From the NCBI GenBank assembly GCA_017620335.1, contig JAFZQO010000006.1, positions 1 to 64,000 on the forward strand: a stretch of 64,000 nt of DNA. The letters are read 5' to 3'. The translations under genes were made by a program, and so were the position numbers. The stretch's first letter is position 1. Each line of letters opens with the position of its first letter. Source of the DNA: Bacteroidales bacterium. Lineage in GTDB: Bacteria; Bacteroidota; Bacteroidia; Bacteroidales; UBA932. The notes below the pieces were generated by a model that was given only the letters and a program-made list of their open reading frames with translations, was not told the origin of the DNA and did not search any database. Positions 41,922 to 51,578 of the stretch are shown here, piece after piece.

Positions 41922-43991
41922 CTAGTCGACGAAGGTCATTTCGTCGAAGAGGTAGGAGGCGCCGCCGATCTGCTCGATGCAGAAGAGCAGGTAGCGGATG
42001 TCCAGGGAGATGTTGCGGCAGATTTCCGGATCGAAGACGATGTCGCTCATGGTGCCCTCCCAGACTCGGTCGAAGTTGATGCCGATGAGGTTGCCGTCGG
42101 CGTTGATGACCGGGCTGCCGGAATTACCGCCTGAGGTGTGATTGGTGGCGAGGAAGCAGACCGGCTGGTCCTCATGGCCGCCCTCGGCGTAGATATCGCG
42201 GAGGCGCTGGGGGATGTCGTAATCGAAGATGTTCGGATCGTCCTTCTCGATGATGCCCTTAAGCGTGGACACGGGATAATAATATACTCCGTCGGCGGGA
42301 GCGTAGCCCTCGACATGGCCGTACGCTACGCGCAGGGTGAGGTTGGCGTCAGGATAGAAGGCCTTGTCCTTCTCGAAGTCCATCTGTCCCTGCATGTAGT
42401 CGCGGTATGCCAGGTTGATCTCGGAGTTGCATTCGTTGATGACGGGCCTGAGGTCTTCGTTGTACCAGTCGTAGAACGCGTCGTACATCTCCAGGGCCGG
42501 GTCGGCCTCGACCTTGTCCGAATCTTCGGCCTTCAGCGCCAGGACCTTGTCCTTGTCGATGAAGAGAGTGCGCGCAAACAAGTCGTCAGCCCAGGCCTGG
42601 GCGCTGCCGTATGCCGCCATCTTTTCCTTGTAGTATGCCGGCTGGAAATCCTCCGGGAGATTCTTGCCGAAAGCGTCCATCAAAGCCACGAAATTCTCCT
42701 CGTCGATGGGACGGAAATAGTCCTTGTAGAAAGACTCGGCTGTGTTGGCCAGCGCTTGGGGATTTTCGAGGTTGTTCCTGACACTGGAGGCGAAAGACAG
42801 CAGTTCGATGGTACGTGCGGTCTCGGTGTAATACTCGTATGCGAGATAGTAGGGGTTGCGGCGGTTGAACAGGCTGTCCAGACGCTCCACGAGGCCTTCA
42901 TAGCGCGTGCCCTTGGCCCAGGCCTTGAAGCGGCGCTCGTAGTCGCGCTTGACATTGACGACATCGTTCTTCTCGATGCCCTTGGCCTCGCCCTGCCATT
43001 TCTTCCAGGCGTTGGACACGCTCGCGGCCTTGGAGGAATACTGGATGCGGACGGCCTGGCTCATGTCCATGTATTTCTTGATGTTGTCAAGCCTCAGGGT
43101 GCGGAGCGCGATCTTCTGGGGATCGGAGAACTCGGAGACATAGCGCACGTCCTCGGACATGGCGTACTCCTTGGTGCTGCCGGGACATCCGTAAACGAAG
43201 GTGAAATCGCCCTCCTTCACGCCTGCACGGGAGATTTTGAAGGACTTCTTCGGGCGGTAGGGGACATTGTCCTCGGAATAGTCGGCGGGCTCGTTGTCCT
43301 TGCCGGCATAGACGCGGAAGATGGAGAAATCGCCCGTGTGGCGAGGCCACATCCAGTTGTCGGTGTCGCCGCCGAACTTGCCGATGGAGGACGGGGGAGC
43401 GCCCACCAGGCGGACGTCGCGGTACACCTTGAAGACGAAGAGGAAATACTGGTTGCCGTAATACAGCGCCTCGACGCTGGCGCGCAGCCCCTTGCCTCCG
43501 GCGGTGGCAGCCGCCGTCAGCGCACGGGAATTGACCCTGACGACGGAGTCGCGCTGCGCCTCGGTCATCGAGGTGTCATAACCCTTGAGCACGGCGTCCG
43601 TGACATCCTCCATCCTGTCCAGGAAACTGACAGTCAGACCCCTGTTGGGCAGTTCCTCGCCGCGGTTCATCGCCCAGAAGCCGTCCTTGAGGTAGTCGTG
43701 CTCGACGCTCGAATGCCTCTGGATGTAGCTGTAGCCGCAGTGATGGTTGGTGAACAGCAGTCCCTCGTCGGAGACGAGCTCGCCCGTGCAGCCGGAGCCG
43801 AACAGGACTACGGCGTCCTTGAGGGAGGCCTGGTTGACACTGTACACATCCTCGGCCGAGAGCCTGAAACCCTTGGCCTGCATGTCTGCGATTCGCTGTG
43901 AGATCAAGGCCGGCAGCCACATGCCTTCATCGGCCCTAAGAGGCTGAATGGCAGCGAGAAAAACCAGCAGTAGGAGAAGATTGCGTTTCAT
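41922..43991 (-). CDS. S46 dipeptidyl peptidase, DPP11-like
   Basis: 689 aa with a signal peptide (ending near QPLRAD). The chymotrypsin-like fold carries His in TNHHCG (83/84), Asp in DNWMWPRHTGDF (near 221) and Ser624 in SGGNSGSPV. The residue 18 places after the Ser, in INFDRVWEG, is Arg642. In P. gingivalis DPP11 the Ser655-Arg673 gap is also 18, and Arg673 sets Asp/Glu preference, so acid-specific dipeptide release is inferred (from memory of that enzyme). S46 enzymes work in the periplasm and feed amino acids to the cell. The start at 43991 opens the signal peptide and lies 24 nt downstream of a promoter box. Confidence 0.9.
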   Translation of the reverse strand: MKRNLLLLLVFLAAIQPLRADEGMWLPALISQRIADMQAKGFRLSAEDVYSVNQASLKDAVVLFGSGCTGELVSDEGLLFTNHHCGYSYIQRHSSVEHDYLKDGFWAMNRGEELPNRGLTVSFLDRMEDVTDAVLKGYDTSMTEAQRDSVVRVNSRALTAAATAGGKGLRASVEALYYGNQYFLFVFKVYRDVRLVGAPPSSIGKFGGDTDNWMWPRHTGDFSIFRVYAGKDNEPADYSEDNVPYRPKKSFKISRAGVKEGDFTFVYGCPGSTKEYAMSEDVRYVSEFSDPQKIALRTLRLDNIKKYMDMSQAVRIQYSSKAASVSNAWKKWQGEAKGIEKNDVVNVKRDYERRFKAWAKGTRYEGLVERLDSLFNRRNPYYLAYEYYTETARTIELLSFASSVRNNLENPQALANTAESFYKDYFRPIDEENFVALMDAFGKNLPEDFQPAYYKEKMAAYGSAQAWADDLFARTLFIDKDKVLALKAEDSDKVEADPALEMYDAFYDWYNEDLRPVINECNSEINLAYRDYMQGQMDFEKDKAFYPDANLTLRVAYGHVEGYAPADGVYYYPVSTLKGIIEKDDPNIFDYDIPQRLRDIYAEGGHEDQPVCFLATNHTSGGNSGSPVINADGNLIGINFDRVWEGTMSDIVFDPEICRNISLDIRYLLFCIEQIGGASYLFDEMTFVD

Positions 43992-44015
43992 GGGGTCTTT
44001 TTTTATTCTTATTCG

Positions 44016-44023
44016 CAAAAATA
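44016..44023 (-). promoter_or_regulatory. -7 box of the S46 peptidase
   Basis: CAAAAATA reads TATTTTTG on the - strand, 24 nt before the start at 43991. It is part of a divergent pair with 44038-44045. Confidence 0.5.
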
Positions 44024-44037
44024 ACTAAAATATGTCT

Positions 44038-44045
44038 TATATTTG
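44038..44045 (+). promoter_or_regulatory. -7 box of the porin-potABCD operon
   Basis: TATATTTG lies 38 nt before the barrel gene start at 44084, in the 92-bp divergent gap. Confidence 0.6.
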
Positions 44046-44083
44046 CATCCAATATTAACTAATCCTTATTTTATGGTTGATAA

Positions 44084-45106
44084 ATGAGAAGAATATTTTT
44101 TTTGATCGCTGTTGCGCTGTCTGCCACTCTTGTCCGCGCACAAGATGCTGAGAATGTTGGAAATAGCGCCCAACTGTCAATCATTCCGCGAATTGATCTC
44201 AATCCGTACGTTGGTTTCCGTTCCGAAGCAGGCTCAGACTTCAGCTTATCGAACTCTTCTCTTTATACCTTGTTCGAAGGATCTTTCGGCGAACATTTCT
44301 CGTTTTCCATAATGAACCACTGGCTCTCCGACGAGCCGGCTTCGCTGTATCAGGACACTTTCTTCCACTGCGACGTCAACACCTGGTGCGACTGGGCCAA
44401 CCTCACTTATTCGCTGGGTGACTTCTCCTTCACGGCCGGAAAGTGCTTCACATCCATCGGGCTCTGGGAGATGGACGCCTACGACTACGAATCGCACTAT
44501 GACCTGAACACGACGATATGGAATGAGATGCCGGTCTATCAGTGGGGAGGTGACGTCACCCTCAATCACGGGGAGTACGCATCCTCGACACTCCAGCTCG
44601 TATCCTCTCCCTTCACCGTAAAGCCCTTCCAGGACGGAGTCCATACAGCTTCCGTGCTTACCCGCAGGGATGCGGACGACATCAGTTATCTGGCTTCCCT
44701 GAACTTTGTCGGGTATGAGCGCTCCCATTACATCAAGATGCTCAACGCTGGATTGACTTACTCGTTCGCTGACTGTTATACCGTCGGGGCTGACGCCAGC
44801 TGGCGCATCGACAGGGACCTCCATGTCAATGAAGGCTCCTTCACCGGCACTTTCGAATACGATCCTAGCGACAAGCTGAACCTTATCCTCAAGGCCGGCG
44901 TTGAGGACTGCCGCGAACTGAACGGCTTCAACCTTCCCCTGTACGCCGTCGACGGACGCTTCTTCGGAGGCCTTGCCGCGCATTATTTCCCGCTGAGGGA
45001 CAACGACGCCCTCCGCCTGCACGCCGTCGTCGCGTATGACAACGGTTTCGCCGGCCTTTCCATCAACGTAGGTGCACTGTACAATCTGACCATCAACATA
45101 AAATAA
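44084..45106 (+). CDS. Outer-membrane beta-barrel (porin-like) protein
   Basis: 340 aa with a signal peptide (cut near LVRAQD). The body is rich in alternating strands (FSFSIMNHWLS, WANLTYSLGDFSFTAGKC, LNLILKAGVED), as in phosphate-selective-porin-like proteins of Bacteroidetes. No transport substrate can be read. It ends 12 nt before potA and is probably co-transcribed, so it may carry polyamines across the outer membrane for the PotABCD system. That link rests on position only. Confidence 0.82.
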   Translation: MRRIFFLIAVALSATLVRAQDAENVGNSAQLSIIPRIDLNPYVGFRSEAGSDFSLSNSSLYTLFEGSFGEHFSFSIMNHWLSDEPASLYQDTFFHCDVNTWCDWANLTYSLGDFSFTAGKCFTSIGLWEMDAYDYESHYDLNTTIWNEMPVYQWGGDVTLNHGEYASSTLQLVSSPFTVKPFQDGVHTASVLTRRDADDISYLASLNFVGYERSHYIKMLNAGLTYSFADCYTVGADASWRIDRDLHVNEGSFTGTFEYDPSDKLNLILKAGVEDCRELNGFNLPLYAVDGRFFGGLAAHYFPLRDNDALRLHAVVAYDNGFAGLSINVGALYNLTINIK

Positions 45107-45118
45107 GCAGTCTCGAAA

Positions 45119-46513
45119 ATGTCCCAGAACGATGTCATCATCAAGGTTGAACATCTTTCCAAGTCATTCGGCGACAAAACGGTCCTGGATGACATCAATC
45201 TTGAGATCAAGCGTGGCGAGTTCGTGACCTTGCTCGGCCCTTCGGGCTGCGGCAAGACCACCATGCTCCGTTTCATCGCCGGCTTCAACACCGCCGATGA
45301 GGGTAAGATCATCATGGAAGGCAAGGACATCACCGATGTCCCGCCTTTCAAGCGTCCCCTCAACACCGTCTTCCAGCGCTATGCGCTTTTCCCGCATCTC
45401 GATGTCTATGACAACATCGCGTTCGGCCTGAAGCTCAACAAGGTGCCGGAGGAGGAGATCGACAAGCGCGTCATGAAGGTGCTCAAGCTCGTGAGCATGT
45501 CCGATTACGAGGACCGCGACGTCGAGTCGCTCTCCGGCGGCCAGCAGCAGCGCGTGGCAATAGCCCGAGCGCTGATCAACCAGCCTAAGGTGCTGCTGCT
45601 CGACGAACCCCTCGCCGCCCTCGACCTCAAGATGCGCAAGGACATGCAGATCGAACTCAAGGAGATGCACAAGAAGCTCGGCATCACCTTCATCTACGTG
45701 ACCCACGACCAGGAGGAGGCCCTTACGCTTTCCGACACCATCGTTGTCATGAACGAAGGCAAGATCCAGCAGATCGGCACCCCGACAGACATCTACAACG
45801 AGCCTGTAAACGCCTTCGTGGCGGACTTCATAGGAGAGAGCAACATCCTGAAAGGCAGGATGATACGTGACCGCCGCGTGGCCTTTATCAAGCACGAGTT
45901 CGACTGTGTGGACGAAGGCTTCGGCGAGGACGTGAAGGTCGATGTCGTGGTCCGTCCCGAGGACATATACTTCACGACCGACCCCGCCAAATGCCAGTTC
46001 AAGGCCAAGGTCAATTCCTGCATCTTCAAAGGAGTCCACTATGAGATGTGGGTAGATACGGACACGGGTTATGAACTGATGATACAGGATTACGACCCCT
46101 ATCCCGTCGGAAGCGAGGTCATGCTCTATATCGATCCTGACGATATCCAGGTCATGAAGAAGGAACGCGAGGCCAACACCTACGCCGCCAAGGTTACCGG
46201 CGAGGGTGAGGTCGAGTTCCTCGGCACTACCTTCGCGTGCGACACCACCGGTTTCGAAGAAGGGGACGAGGTCGTTGCAACCATCCGCTTCGAGAAGGTC
46301 GACCTTCTTGACTACGAGGAGGAGGCAGACACCACCGGCAACGTCGTGTTCATCCTCTACATGGGCAACCATTACCACCTGACCGTCAAGACGGAAAGCG
46401 GCGAGAACATCTGGGTGGACACCAACGACATCTGGGACAAGGGCGACTTTGTCGGCATCAAGATCCTCCCCGAGGACATCCGACTCTCCAAACCGGCTGC
46501 AGGCAATGAATAA
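45119..46513 (+). CDS. potA: Spermidine/putrescine ABC transporter ATPase
   Basis: 464 aa, against ~370 in E. coli PotA. The ATPase has Walker [11 protein letters not shown]-loop [12 protein letters not shown], signature LSGGQQQR and Walker [12 protein letters not shown]. The C-terminal part carries the TOBE-like domain near residues 245-345 and then a second similar stretch near 350-460 (e.g. [10 protein letters not shown] echoing VRPEDIYF). The extra ~100 residues suggest a duplicated regulatory domain. It powers polyamine import by PotB, PotC and PotD, whose genes follow with overlaps. Confidence 0.95.
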   Translation: MSQNDVIIKVEHLSKSFGDKTVLDDINLEIKRGEFVTLLGPSGCGKTTMLRFIAGFNTADEGKIIMEGKDITDVPPFKRPLNTVFQRYALFPHLDVYDNIAFGLKLNKVPEEEIDKRVMKVLKLVSMSDYEDRDVESLSGGQQQRVAIARALINQPKVLLLDEPLAALDLKMRKDMQIELKEMHKKLGITFIYVTHDQEEALTLSDTIVVMNEGKIQQIGTPTDIYNEPVNAFVADFIGESNILKGRMIRDRRVAFIKHEFDCVDEGFGEDVKVDVVVRPEDIYFTTDPAKCQFKAKVNSCIFKGVHYEMWVDTDTGYELMIQDYDPYPVGSEVMLYIDPDDIQVMKKEREANTYAAKVTGEGEVEFLGTTFACDTTGFEEGDEVVATIRFEKVDLLDYEEEADTTGNVVFILYMGNHYHLTVKTESGENIWVDTNDIWDKGDFVGIKILPEDIRLSKPAAGNE

Positions 46514-47279
46514 ACGTTCTTCCTGGGCGCTGCCTTACTTCATCTTCATGGTGCTCTTCGTGGTGCTGCCGCTCCTGCTGATCGTGTTCTACTCGCTGCA
46601 GGACGGTTCCGGGCACTTCACGCTCGCCAACATCGGGAAGTTCTTCACGGACAAGGACGCCCTCAGCACCTTTGCACTCTCCATCGAGGTGGCCATCGAG
46701 AACACGTTCATCTGCATCCTTCTCGGTTATCCGGCCGCCTATATCCTCGCGGACAAGCGGCTCAACCGCAGCGCGGTGACCGTCGTGCTCTTCATCCTCC
46801 CGATGTGGATCAACGCCCTCATGCGCACCCTGGCCACGGCCGAGCTCTTCAACATGGCCGGCATCGCGCTGGGCAAGGGCACGCTGCTCTTCGGTATGGC
46901 CTACGACTACCTGCCGTTCATGATCTATCCGATCTATAACGTCCTGAACAAGATGGACAAGTCCTATTCGGAGGCGGCGCAGGACCTCGGCGCGACACCC
47001 GGACAGGTGTTCCGCAAGGTCACCCTACCGCTTTCGATGCCAGGTATCATGAGCGGCGTGATGATGGTCTTCATGCCTACGGTCTCGACCTTCGCCATCT
47101 CGGAGTTCCTGACCAACAACAAGATAAAGCTCTTCGGTACCATCATCCAGGAGAACATCAACAACTCGATGTGGAACTACGGCGCCGCCCTTTCGCTCGT
47201 CATGCTCCTCATCATCGGTATAACCACGTTCCTGCAGGGCGGTGAAGCGCAGGAGGAAGCGACGGGAGGGCTTATCTGA
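46506..47279 (+). CDS. potB: Spermidine/putrescine ABC permease PotB
   Basis: 257 aa, six membrane helices and the EAA loop [17 protein letters not shown], which contacts the ATPase. The start at 46506 overlaps potA by 8 nt and fits the hydrophobic first helix; an in-frame start at 46449 would put 19 extra residues inside potA. It forms the inner-membrane channel together with PotC. Confidence 0.95.
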   Translation: MNKRSSWALPYFIFMVLFVVLPLLLIVFYSLQDGSGHFTLANIGKFFTDKDALSTFALSIEVAIENTFICILLGYPAAYILADKRLNRSAVTVVLFILPMWINALMRTLATAELFNMAGIALGKGTLLFGMAYDYLPFMIYPIYNVLNKMDKSYSEAAQDLGATPGQVFRKVTLPLSMPGIMSGVMMVFMPTVSTFAISEFLTNNKIKLFGTIIQENINNSMWNYGAALSLVMLLIIGITTFLQGGEAQEEATGGLI

Positions 47280-48085
47280 TGGACTGGAAGAAACTTTTCG
47301 CCAAGTTATATATCTGGCTCCTGCTGATCGTGCTCTACGCCCCGATCGCATTCATCGTCATCTTCTCCTTCACAGAGGCCAAATCCCTGGGTAACTGGAC
47401 GGGCTTCTCGACCGCCCTTTACCAGAACCTCTTCAACGGCAGCATGCAGAATGCCTCAGGACTTCTCTCCGCAGTCAAGAATACGCTCCTGATCGCGCTC
47501 GTAGCGTCTGTCGTGGCCACTTTGCTCGGCACGATTGCCGCCATCGGCATCTTCCACTTGCACGGCACCAAGAAGCAGACGATGACCTTCCTGAACAACA
47601 TCCCGATGATCAACCCCGACATCATCACCGGTGTCTCGCTGTTCCTTCTCTTCGTCTTCCTGGGCATCTCCCAGGGCTATACCACGGTCATACTCGCGCA
47701 CATCACTTTCTGTACGCCGTACGTGGTGCTGAATGTCATGCCCAAGCTCCGCCAGATGAACCCCAACATCTACGAGGCCGCCCTCGATCTGGGCGCGACG
47801 CCGGCACAGGCCTTCCGCAAGGTCCTGGTCCCGGCCCTCCGTCCTGGAATGATATCCGGATTCATACTTTCGTTCACCATGAGCCTGGACGACTTTGTCG
47901 TGACTTTCTTCACCCGCGGCACCATAGGTCTCGATACCCTTTCGACGTACATCTACACCGACGCCCGCAAGGGAGGCCTTACGCCCGAACTGAAGCCTTT
48001 GATGAGCATCATCTTCCTTATCATCCTGGTCGTGCTGCTTGTCATCAACATCCGTCAGTCCAAACAACTTGAAAAGAAAGCATAA
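47279..48085 (+). CDS. potC: Spermidine/putrescine ABC permease PotC
   Basis: 268 aa with six membrane helices and the EAA loop EAALDLGATPAQAFRKV. It overlaps the potB stop by one base (TGATG) and potD begins directly after its stop. It is the second half of the polyamine channel. No odd feature. Confidence 0.95.
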   Translation: MDWKKLFAKLYIWLLLIVLYAPIAFIVIFSFTEAKSLGNWTGFSTALYQNLFNGSMQNASGLLSAVKNTLLIALVASVVATLLGTIAAIGIFHLHGTKKQTMTFLNNIPMINPDIITGVSLFLLFVFLGISQGYTTVILAHITFCTPYVVLNVMPKLRQMNPNIYEAALDLGATPAQAFRKVLVPALRPGMISGFILSFTMSLDDFVVTFFTRGTIGLDTLSTYIYTDARKGGLTPELKPLMSIIFLIILVVLLVINIRQSKQLEKKA

Positions 48086-49384
48086 ATGAAGAGACTCCTG
48101 TTCCTGGCGGCTGCCGCCGCCGTCCTGATGTCCTGCGGGGGGAACCGCGAGGAGGTACTGAAGGTCTACAACTGGTCGGACTATATCGACGAGTCCGTTA
48201 TCCCCGAGTTCGAGGAGTGGTACAGGGAGCAGACCGGCGAGACGATCGAGGTCGTTTACCAGACCTTCGACGTCAACGAGACGATGCTCTCCAAGATCGA
48301 GAAGGGACACGAGGATTATGATGTCGTCTGCCCTTCGGACTACATCATCGAGAGGATGCTCAACAACGGGCTTCTGGTCCCGCTGGACTTCGCGTCCATC
48401 CCGGACGACATCAACTATATCAAGCAGAACGCTTCGCCGTATATCATCAGGATGTTCCGCGACATCAATCCCTCCATCGACGCCAACGACTATTCCGTGG
48501 CGTATATGTGGGGAACCACGGGACTCATCTATAACATCGAGAAGGTGGATCCGGAGGAGGTGGCGAGCTGGGACGTCATACGCAATCCCAAGTTCTCAGG
48601 GCAGATCCTTATCAAGGACGCCCCGCGCGATGTCTATGGTCCCGTGCTCATCTATCTCAAGCAGAAGGAGTTGCGGGAAGGAAGCGTGACTCTTGACGAG
48701 CTTATGAGGGACTCTTCCGACGAGTCCATAGCGGCGGTGGAGTCTTTCCTGAGGCAGGTCAAGGAAGGTGTCCTTGGCTGGGAGGCCGACTTCGGCAAGG
48801 ACCAGATGACCAAGGGACGCGGCGTCATCTCGCTCAATTGGAGCGGCGACGCGGTGTGGGCCAGGGATGAGGCCGCCGACGTGGGCGTCTATCTGGATTA
48901 TGTCGTCCCGAAGGAGGGAAGTACCGTCTGGTTCGACGGCTGGGTGATCCCTAAGTTTGCCCGGAATATCAAGGCCGCGACTTATTTCATCGACTTCATG
49001 TGCCGCCCCGACATCGTCATCCGCAACATGGAGGAGACCGGCTATGTCGCCGCCAGCGGCGCCTGGGAGGTGCTCGAGTCGCAGGTGGACGAGGAGCTTG
49101 ACCCCATCAACCTGAGTTATTTCTTCGGACCGGAAGCCGACAGCGTGCGCGTCGACCCCGTCCTATATCCTCCCCAGGAGGTAATAGAGCGCTGTGCGCT
49201 CGAGCATGACTGGGGCGACGATACGGAGAAGCTCCTGGCCATGTGGTCGCGCGTCAAGGGCGACAACGCCAGCGTGATGACCTATGTCATCATAGGCCTT
49301 ACGTTCGCGGGACTCTTCACAGCGATGTTCTTCACTAACAAGAAGAGGAAGCGCCGCCGTCGCCGCCGTCACAGAAGGAAATAG
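48086..49384 (+). CDS. potD: Polyamine-binding lipoprotein PotD with C-terminal anchor
   Basis: 432 aa. The signal ends in LMSCGGN (lipoprotein Cys17), then the PotD/PotF fold with KVYNWSDYIDESVIPEFE and VVCPSDYIIERML, the usual polyamine-binding layout. Unusually, residues ~398-417 (MTYVIIGLTFAGLFTAMFFT) form a membrane helix followed by a very basic tail of Lys/Arg/His. Most PotD proteins are ~350 aa and lack this. With a lipid anchor as well, the protein may be fixed twice. The tail is encoded antisense to the end of the HI0933-like gene, with which it overlaps by 50 bp. Confidence 0.92.
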   Translation: MKRLLFLAAAAAVLMSCGGNREEVLKVYNWSDYIDESVIPEFEEWYREQTGETIEVVYQTFDVNETMLSKIEKGHEDYDVVCPSDYIIERMLNNGLLVPLDFASIPDDINYIKQNASPYIIRMFRDINPSIDANDYSVAYMWGTTGLIYNIEKVDPEEVASWDVIRNPKFSGQILIKDAPRDVYGPVLIYLKQKELREGSVTLDELMRDSSDESIAAVESFLRQVKEGVLGWEADFGKDQMTKGRGVISLNWSGDAVWARDEAADVGVYLDYVVPKEGSTVWFDGWVIPKFARNIKAATYFIDFMCRPDIVIRNMEETGYVAASGAWEVLESQVDEELDPINLSYFFGPEADSVRVDPVLYPPQEVIERCALEHDWGDDTEKLLAMWSRVKGDNASVMTYVIIGLTFAGLFTAMFFTNKKRKRRRRRRHRRK

Positions 49385-50615
49385 CCTGCGTCACGGTTTC
49401 GGCCATCGACCAGGCCGCCTGGAGATTGAATCCTCCGGTGATCGCATCAACGTCCAGGACTTCACCCGCAAAGTGGAGTCCTGGATGCTTTTTGGATTCG
49501 AGGGTATTGAGGTTCAGTCCTGAGAGCGAGACGCCGCCGCAGGTCACGAATTCGTCCTTGAAGCGGCAGCGGCCGGTGACGGGGTAGGCGTCGCAGGCGA
49601 GGGTGGAGGCGAGGCGGGCGGCGCCGCGTGAGCCGAGCTCCGCCCAGCGGAGCTCCTCACGCAGGCCGGCCCGCCCCGCGATGTGCCGCCACAGGCGGCC
49701 GGGAAGGGCCTTCGGCCCGCAGGACGCCACAAGCTTGCGCGGTTCCGCAGCGGCCAGTTCCCTGACGACATCGAGGCATTCACTTTCGTTGGCTGTTCCA
49801 AGCCACGAGACGTTCAGGGTACCGTTATATTTGTTCTCCGCCAGATGGCGGGCGGCATACGAGGACAATTTGAGTATGGCCGGACCGCTCACGCCCCAGT
49901 CCGTGACCAGCAGGGCGCCGCGTGCGCGGAATCCCGTCCCGGCCAGCCCGGCGAGCGCGTTTTCCACAACGGTTCCCATAAGTGACTTAAGCCCCTCGTC
50001 GCCGATATTGAAAGTGAACAGGGAAGGAACCGGAGGAACTGTTTCCAGATCCAGCGGAGTCAGGAAAGAGATGCCGGAAGGGGAGGGCGAGCCGCCGGTG
50101 GTGACGACGACCCTGTCGGTCTCGAGAGGTTCATCGAATCCGGCGAAGCTTATCCTGAACCTTCCCCCGAGGTCTTCTATCCCTGACACCCTGGATCCGC
50201 ACCGGACCTGCACTCCCGCAAGCCTCATAGCGCGCTCCAGTGTGCGTACGACGTCCATCGCGTCCTGCGACTGCGGAAACACGCACCCTCCGTCCATGAC
50301 GACGGACGGAACGCCTTCCGCCGCGAACCAGCGCCTGGCGTCTTCCTGGCTGAAACGCATGAGGGCGCGCTTCATAAGCCGCGCGCCCCTCGGATAGGCT
50401 TCTTCAAGCCTGTCTATGCCTTCGAATGTATTGGTGAAATTGCATCGTCCGCCGCCTGTTATGGCGACCTTTGCAAGCGGCTTGCGTCCTGCCTCGAGTA
50501 CGATGACCTCCGCATCGGGAAGTCTTCTCTTCAGCCCGACGACGCAGAAGCAGCCGGCCGCTCCGGCCCCTATGACGGCGACGCGGCTCACTTCCTGCCG
50601 GAGTGCTGGTGCCAC
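49335..50615 (-). CDS. HI0933-family FAD-binding protein
   Basis: 426 aa. FAD-binding VIGAGAAGCF at the N-terminus, then the family signature KPLAKVAITGGGRCNFTN, and a C-terminal GGFNLQAAWSMAETV that returns to the FAD site. The function of the family is unknown; some members act on bile acids or carotenoid-like substrates. The last residues are GGDGGASSSC, which arise opposite the PotD basic tail in a 50-bp convergent overlap. The start could be this ATG or a GTG at 50591, which forms a GTGA overlap with yitT. Confidence 0.88.
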   Translation of the reverse strand: MAPALRQEVSRVAVIGAGAAGCFCVVGLKRRLPDAEVIVLEAGRKPLAKVAITGGGRCNFTNTFEGIDRLEEAYPRGARLMKRALMRFSQEDARRWFAAEGVPSVVMDGGCVFPQSQDAMDVVRTLERAMRLAGVQVRCGSRVSGIEDLGGRFRISFAGFDEPLETDRVVVTTGGSPSPSGISFLTPLDLETVPPVPSLFTFNIGDEGLKSLMGTVVENALAGLAGTGFRARGALLVTDWGVSGPAILKLSSYAARHLAENKYNGTLNVSWLGTANESECLDVVRELAAAEPRKLVASCGPKALPGRLWRHIAGRAGLREELRWAELGSRGAARLASTLACDAYPVTGRCRFKDEFVTCGGVSLSGLNLNTLESKKHPGLHFAGEVLDVDAITGGFNLQAAWSMAETVTQAISFCDGGDGGASSSC

Positions 50616-51505
50616 AGGCCGTAGATCTCGCTGACGTTGCCGGCCGTGGTGAATGCCTTGATGTCGTTGTCCTTCATGAAGGCCAGCAGGTTGGCGAACT
50701 CCTCCTGGGTGAGGAGGGCCTGGACCTCGACGCTTTTCTCTCCGGAATAGCCACCCATTACTTCATAAAGGCTGCATCCGCGCTGGAGCTTGTCGATGAT
50801 GTACTCGCGTATCCGTTCATGCTCGGATGATATGACGCAGACGCGTTTCCTCTTGTTGATGCTGGCCGTGAAGTAGTCGATGCAGAGGCCGTTGATGAAG
50901 GTGCCGATGATACCAATGACCACCATCCTGAACGGGTTGATGGCGAAGGCCGTGCAGCAGATGATGATGCCGGCCACGGACACCGAGGTGCCGATGTCAA
51001 GGTGGAAATACTTGTTGACGATTTTGCCCAGGATGTCAAGTCCTCCGGTAGATGCGTTTATGTTGAATAGTATTGACTGCGAAATACTTAGCAGGAGCAC
51101 GAAGCATAGCAGGTCGAACCACGGGTCGTTCATGACGGAAGTCTGGCCGGGCTCGGTGAGGAAGTTGGCCACGGGGTATATCTTCTCCCAGAGGTCCATC
51201 ATGGGACCCAGGATAAGGGCCGTGTAAACGGTCTTGAGACCGAACTCGGGACCTATTAGGAGATAGGCCAGGATCAGGAGTATGGCGTTGATGATCACGA
51301 TGACCGTACTGACCTTGATGGTGATGCCCAGTCCTTCGAGGACGGCGGCAAGCACGATGGAGAGACCGGAGATGCTGCCGATGATGATCTTGCTAGGCAC
51401 GAGGAAATAGTTCACAGCGGCGGCTCCTACCAGCATTCCGAGGGTCATTATGATGAGTTCCTTCCAGAACTTCCAGGTTTTAAGTGTTTCAAGTATTTTT
51501 TTCAT
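50588..51505 (-). CDS. YitT-family membrane protein (DUF161/DUF2179)
   Basis: 305 aa with about six membrane helices (residues 15-205), then a C-terminal soluble DUF2179 domain (ISSEHERIREYIIDKLQRG, MGGYSGEKSVEVQALLTQEE). The function is unknown; such proteins are inner-membrane, often with a ligand-sensing DUF2179. The start at 51505 was chosen because a longer form would overlap the promoter of the divergent gene. A -7 box lies 21 nt upstream. Confidence 0.9.
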   Translation of the reverse strand: MKKILETLKTWKFWKELIIMTLGMLVGAAAVNYFLVPSKIIIGSISGLSIVLAAVLEGLGITIKVSTVIVIINAILLILAYLLIGPEFGLKTVYTALILGPMMDLWEKIYPVANFLTEPGQTSVMNDPWFDLLCFVLLLSISQSILFNINASTGGLDILGKIVNKYFHLDIGTSVSVAGIIICCTAFAINPFRMVVIGIIGTFINGLCIDYFTASINKRKRVCVISSEHERIREYIIDKLQRGCSLYEVMGGYSGEKSVEVQALLTQEEFANLLAFMKDNDIKAFTTAGNVSEIYGLWHQHSGRK

Positions 51506-51525
51506 GATGTGGTTGTTATCGGGTG

Positions 51526-51533
51526 CAAATATA
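51526..51533 (-). promoter_or_regulatory. -7 box of the yitT gene
   Basis: CAAATATA reads TATATTTG on the - strand, 20 nt before the start at 51505. It is divergent to 51548-51555. Confidence 0.6.
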
Positions 51534-51547
51534 TAAAATATTTGAGG

Positions 51548-51555
51548 TAAATTTG
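51548..51555 (+). promoter_or_regulatory. -7 box of the nucleoside kinase gene
   Basis: TAAATTTG lies 23 nt before the start at 51579; it pairs with the divergent box at 51526-51533. Confidence 0.6.
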
Positions 51556-51578
51556 CGCAAACTATAGCCAATTCAAGC

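Noticed and set aside
42138-43901. 587-codon open frame on the + strand
   Set aside because: It is antisense to the S46 peptidase, whose catalytic residues and signal peptide are clear.
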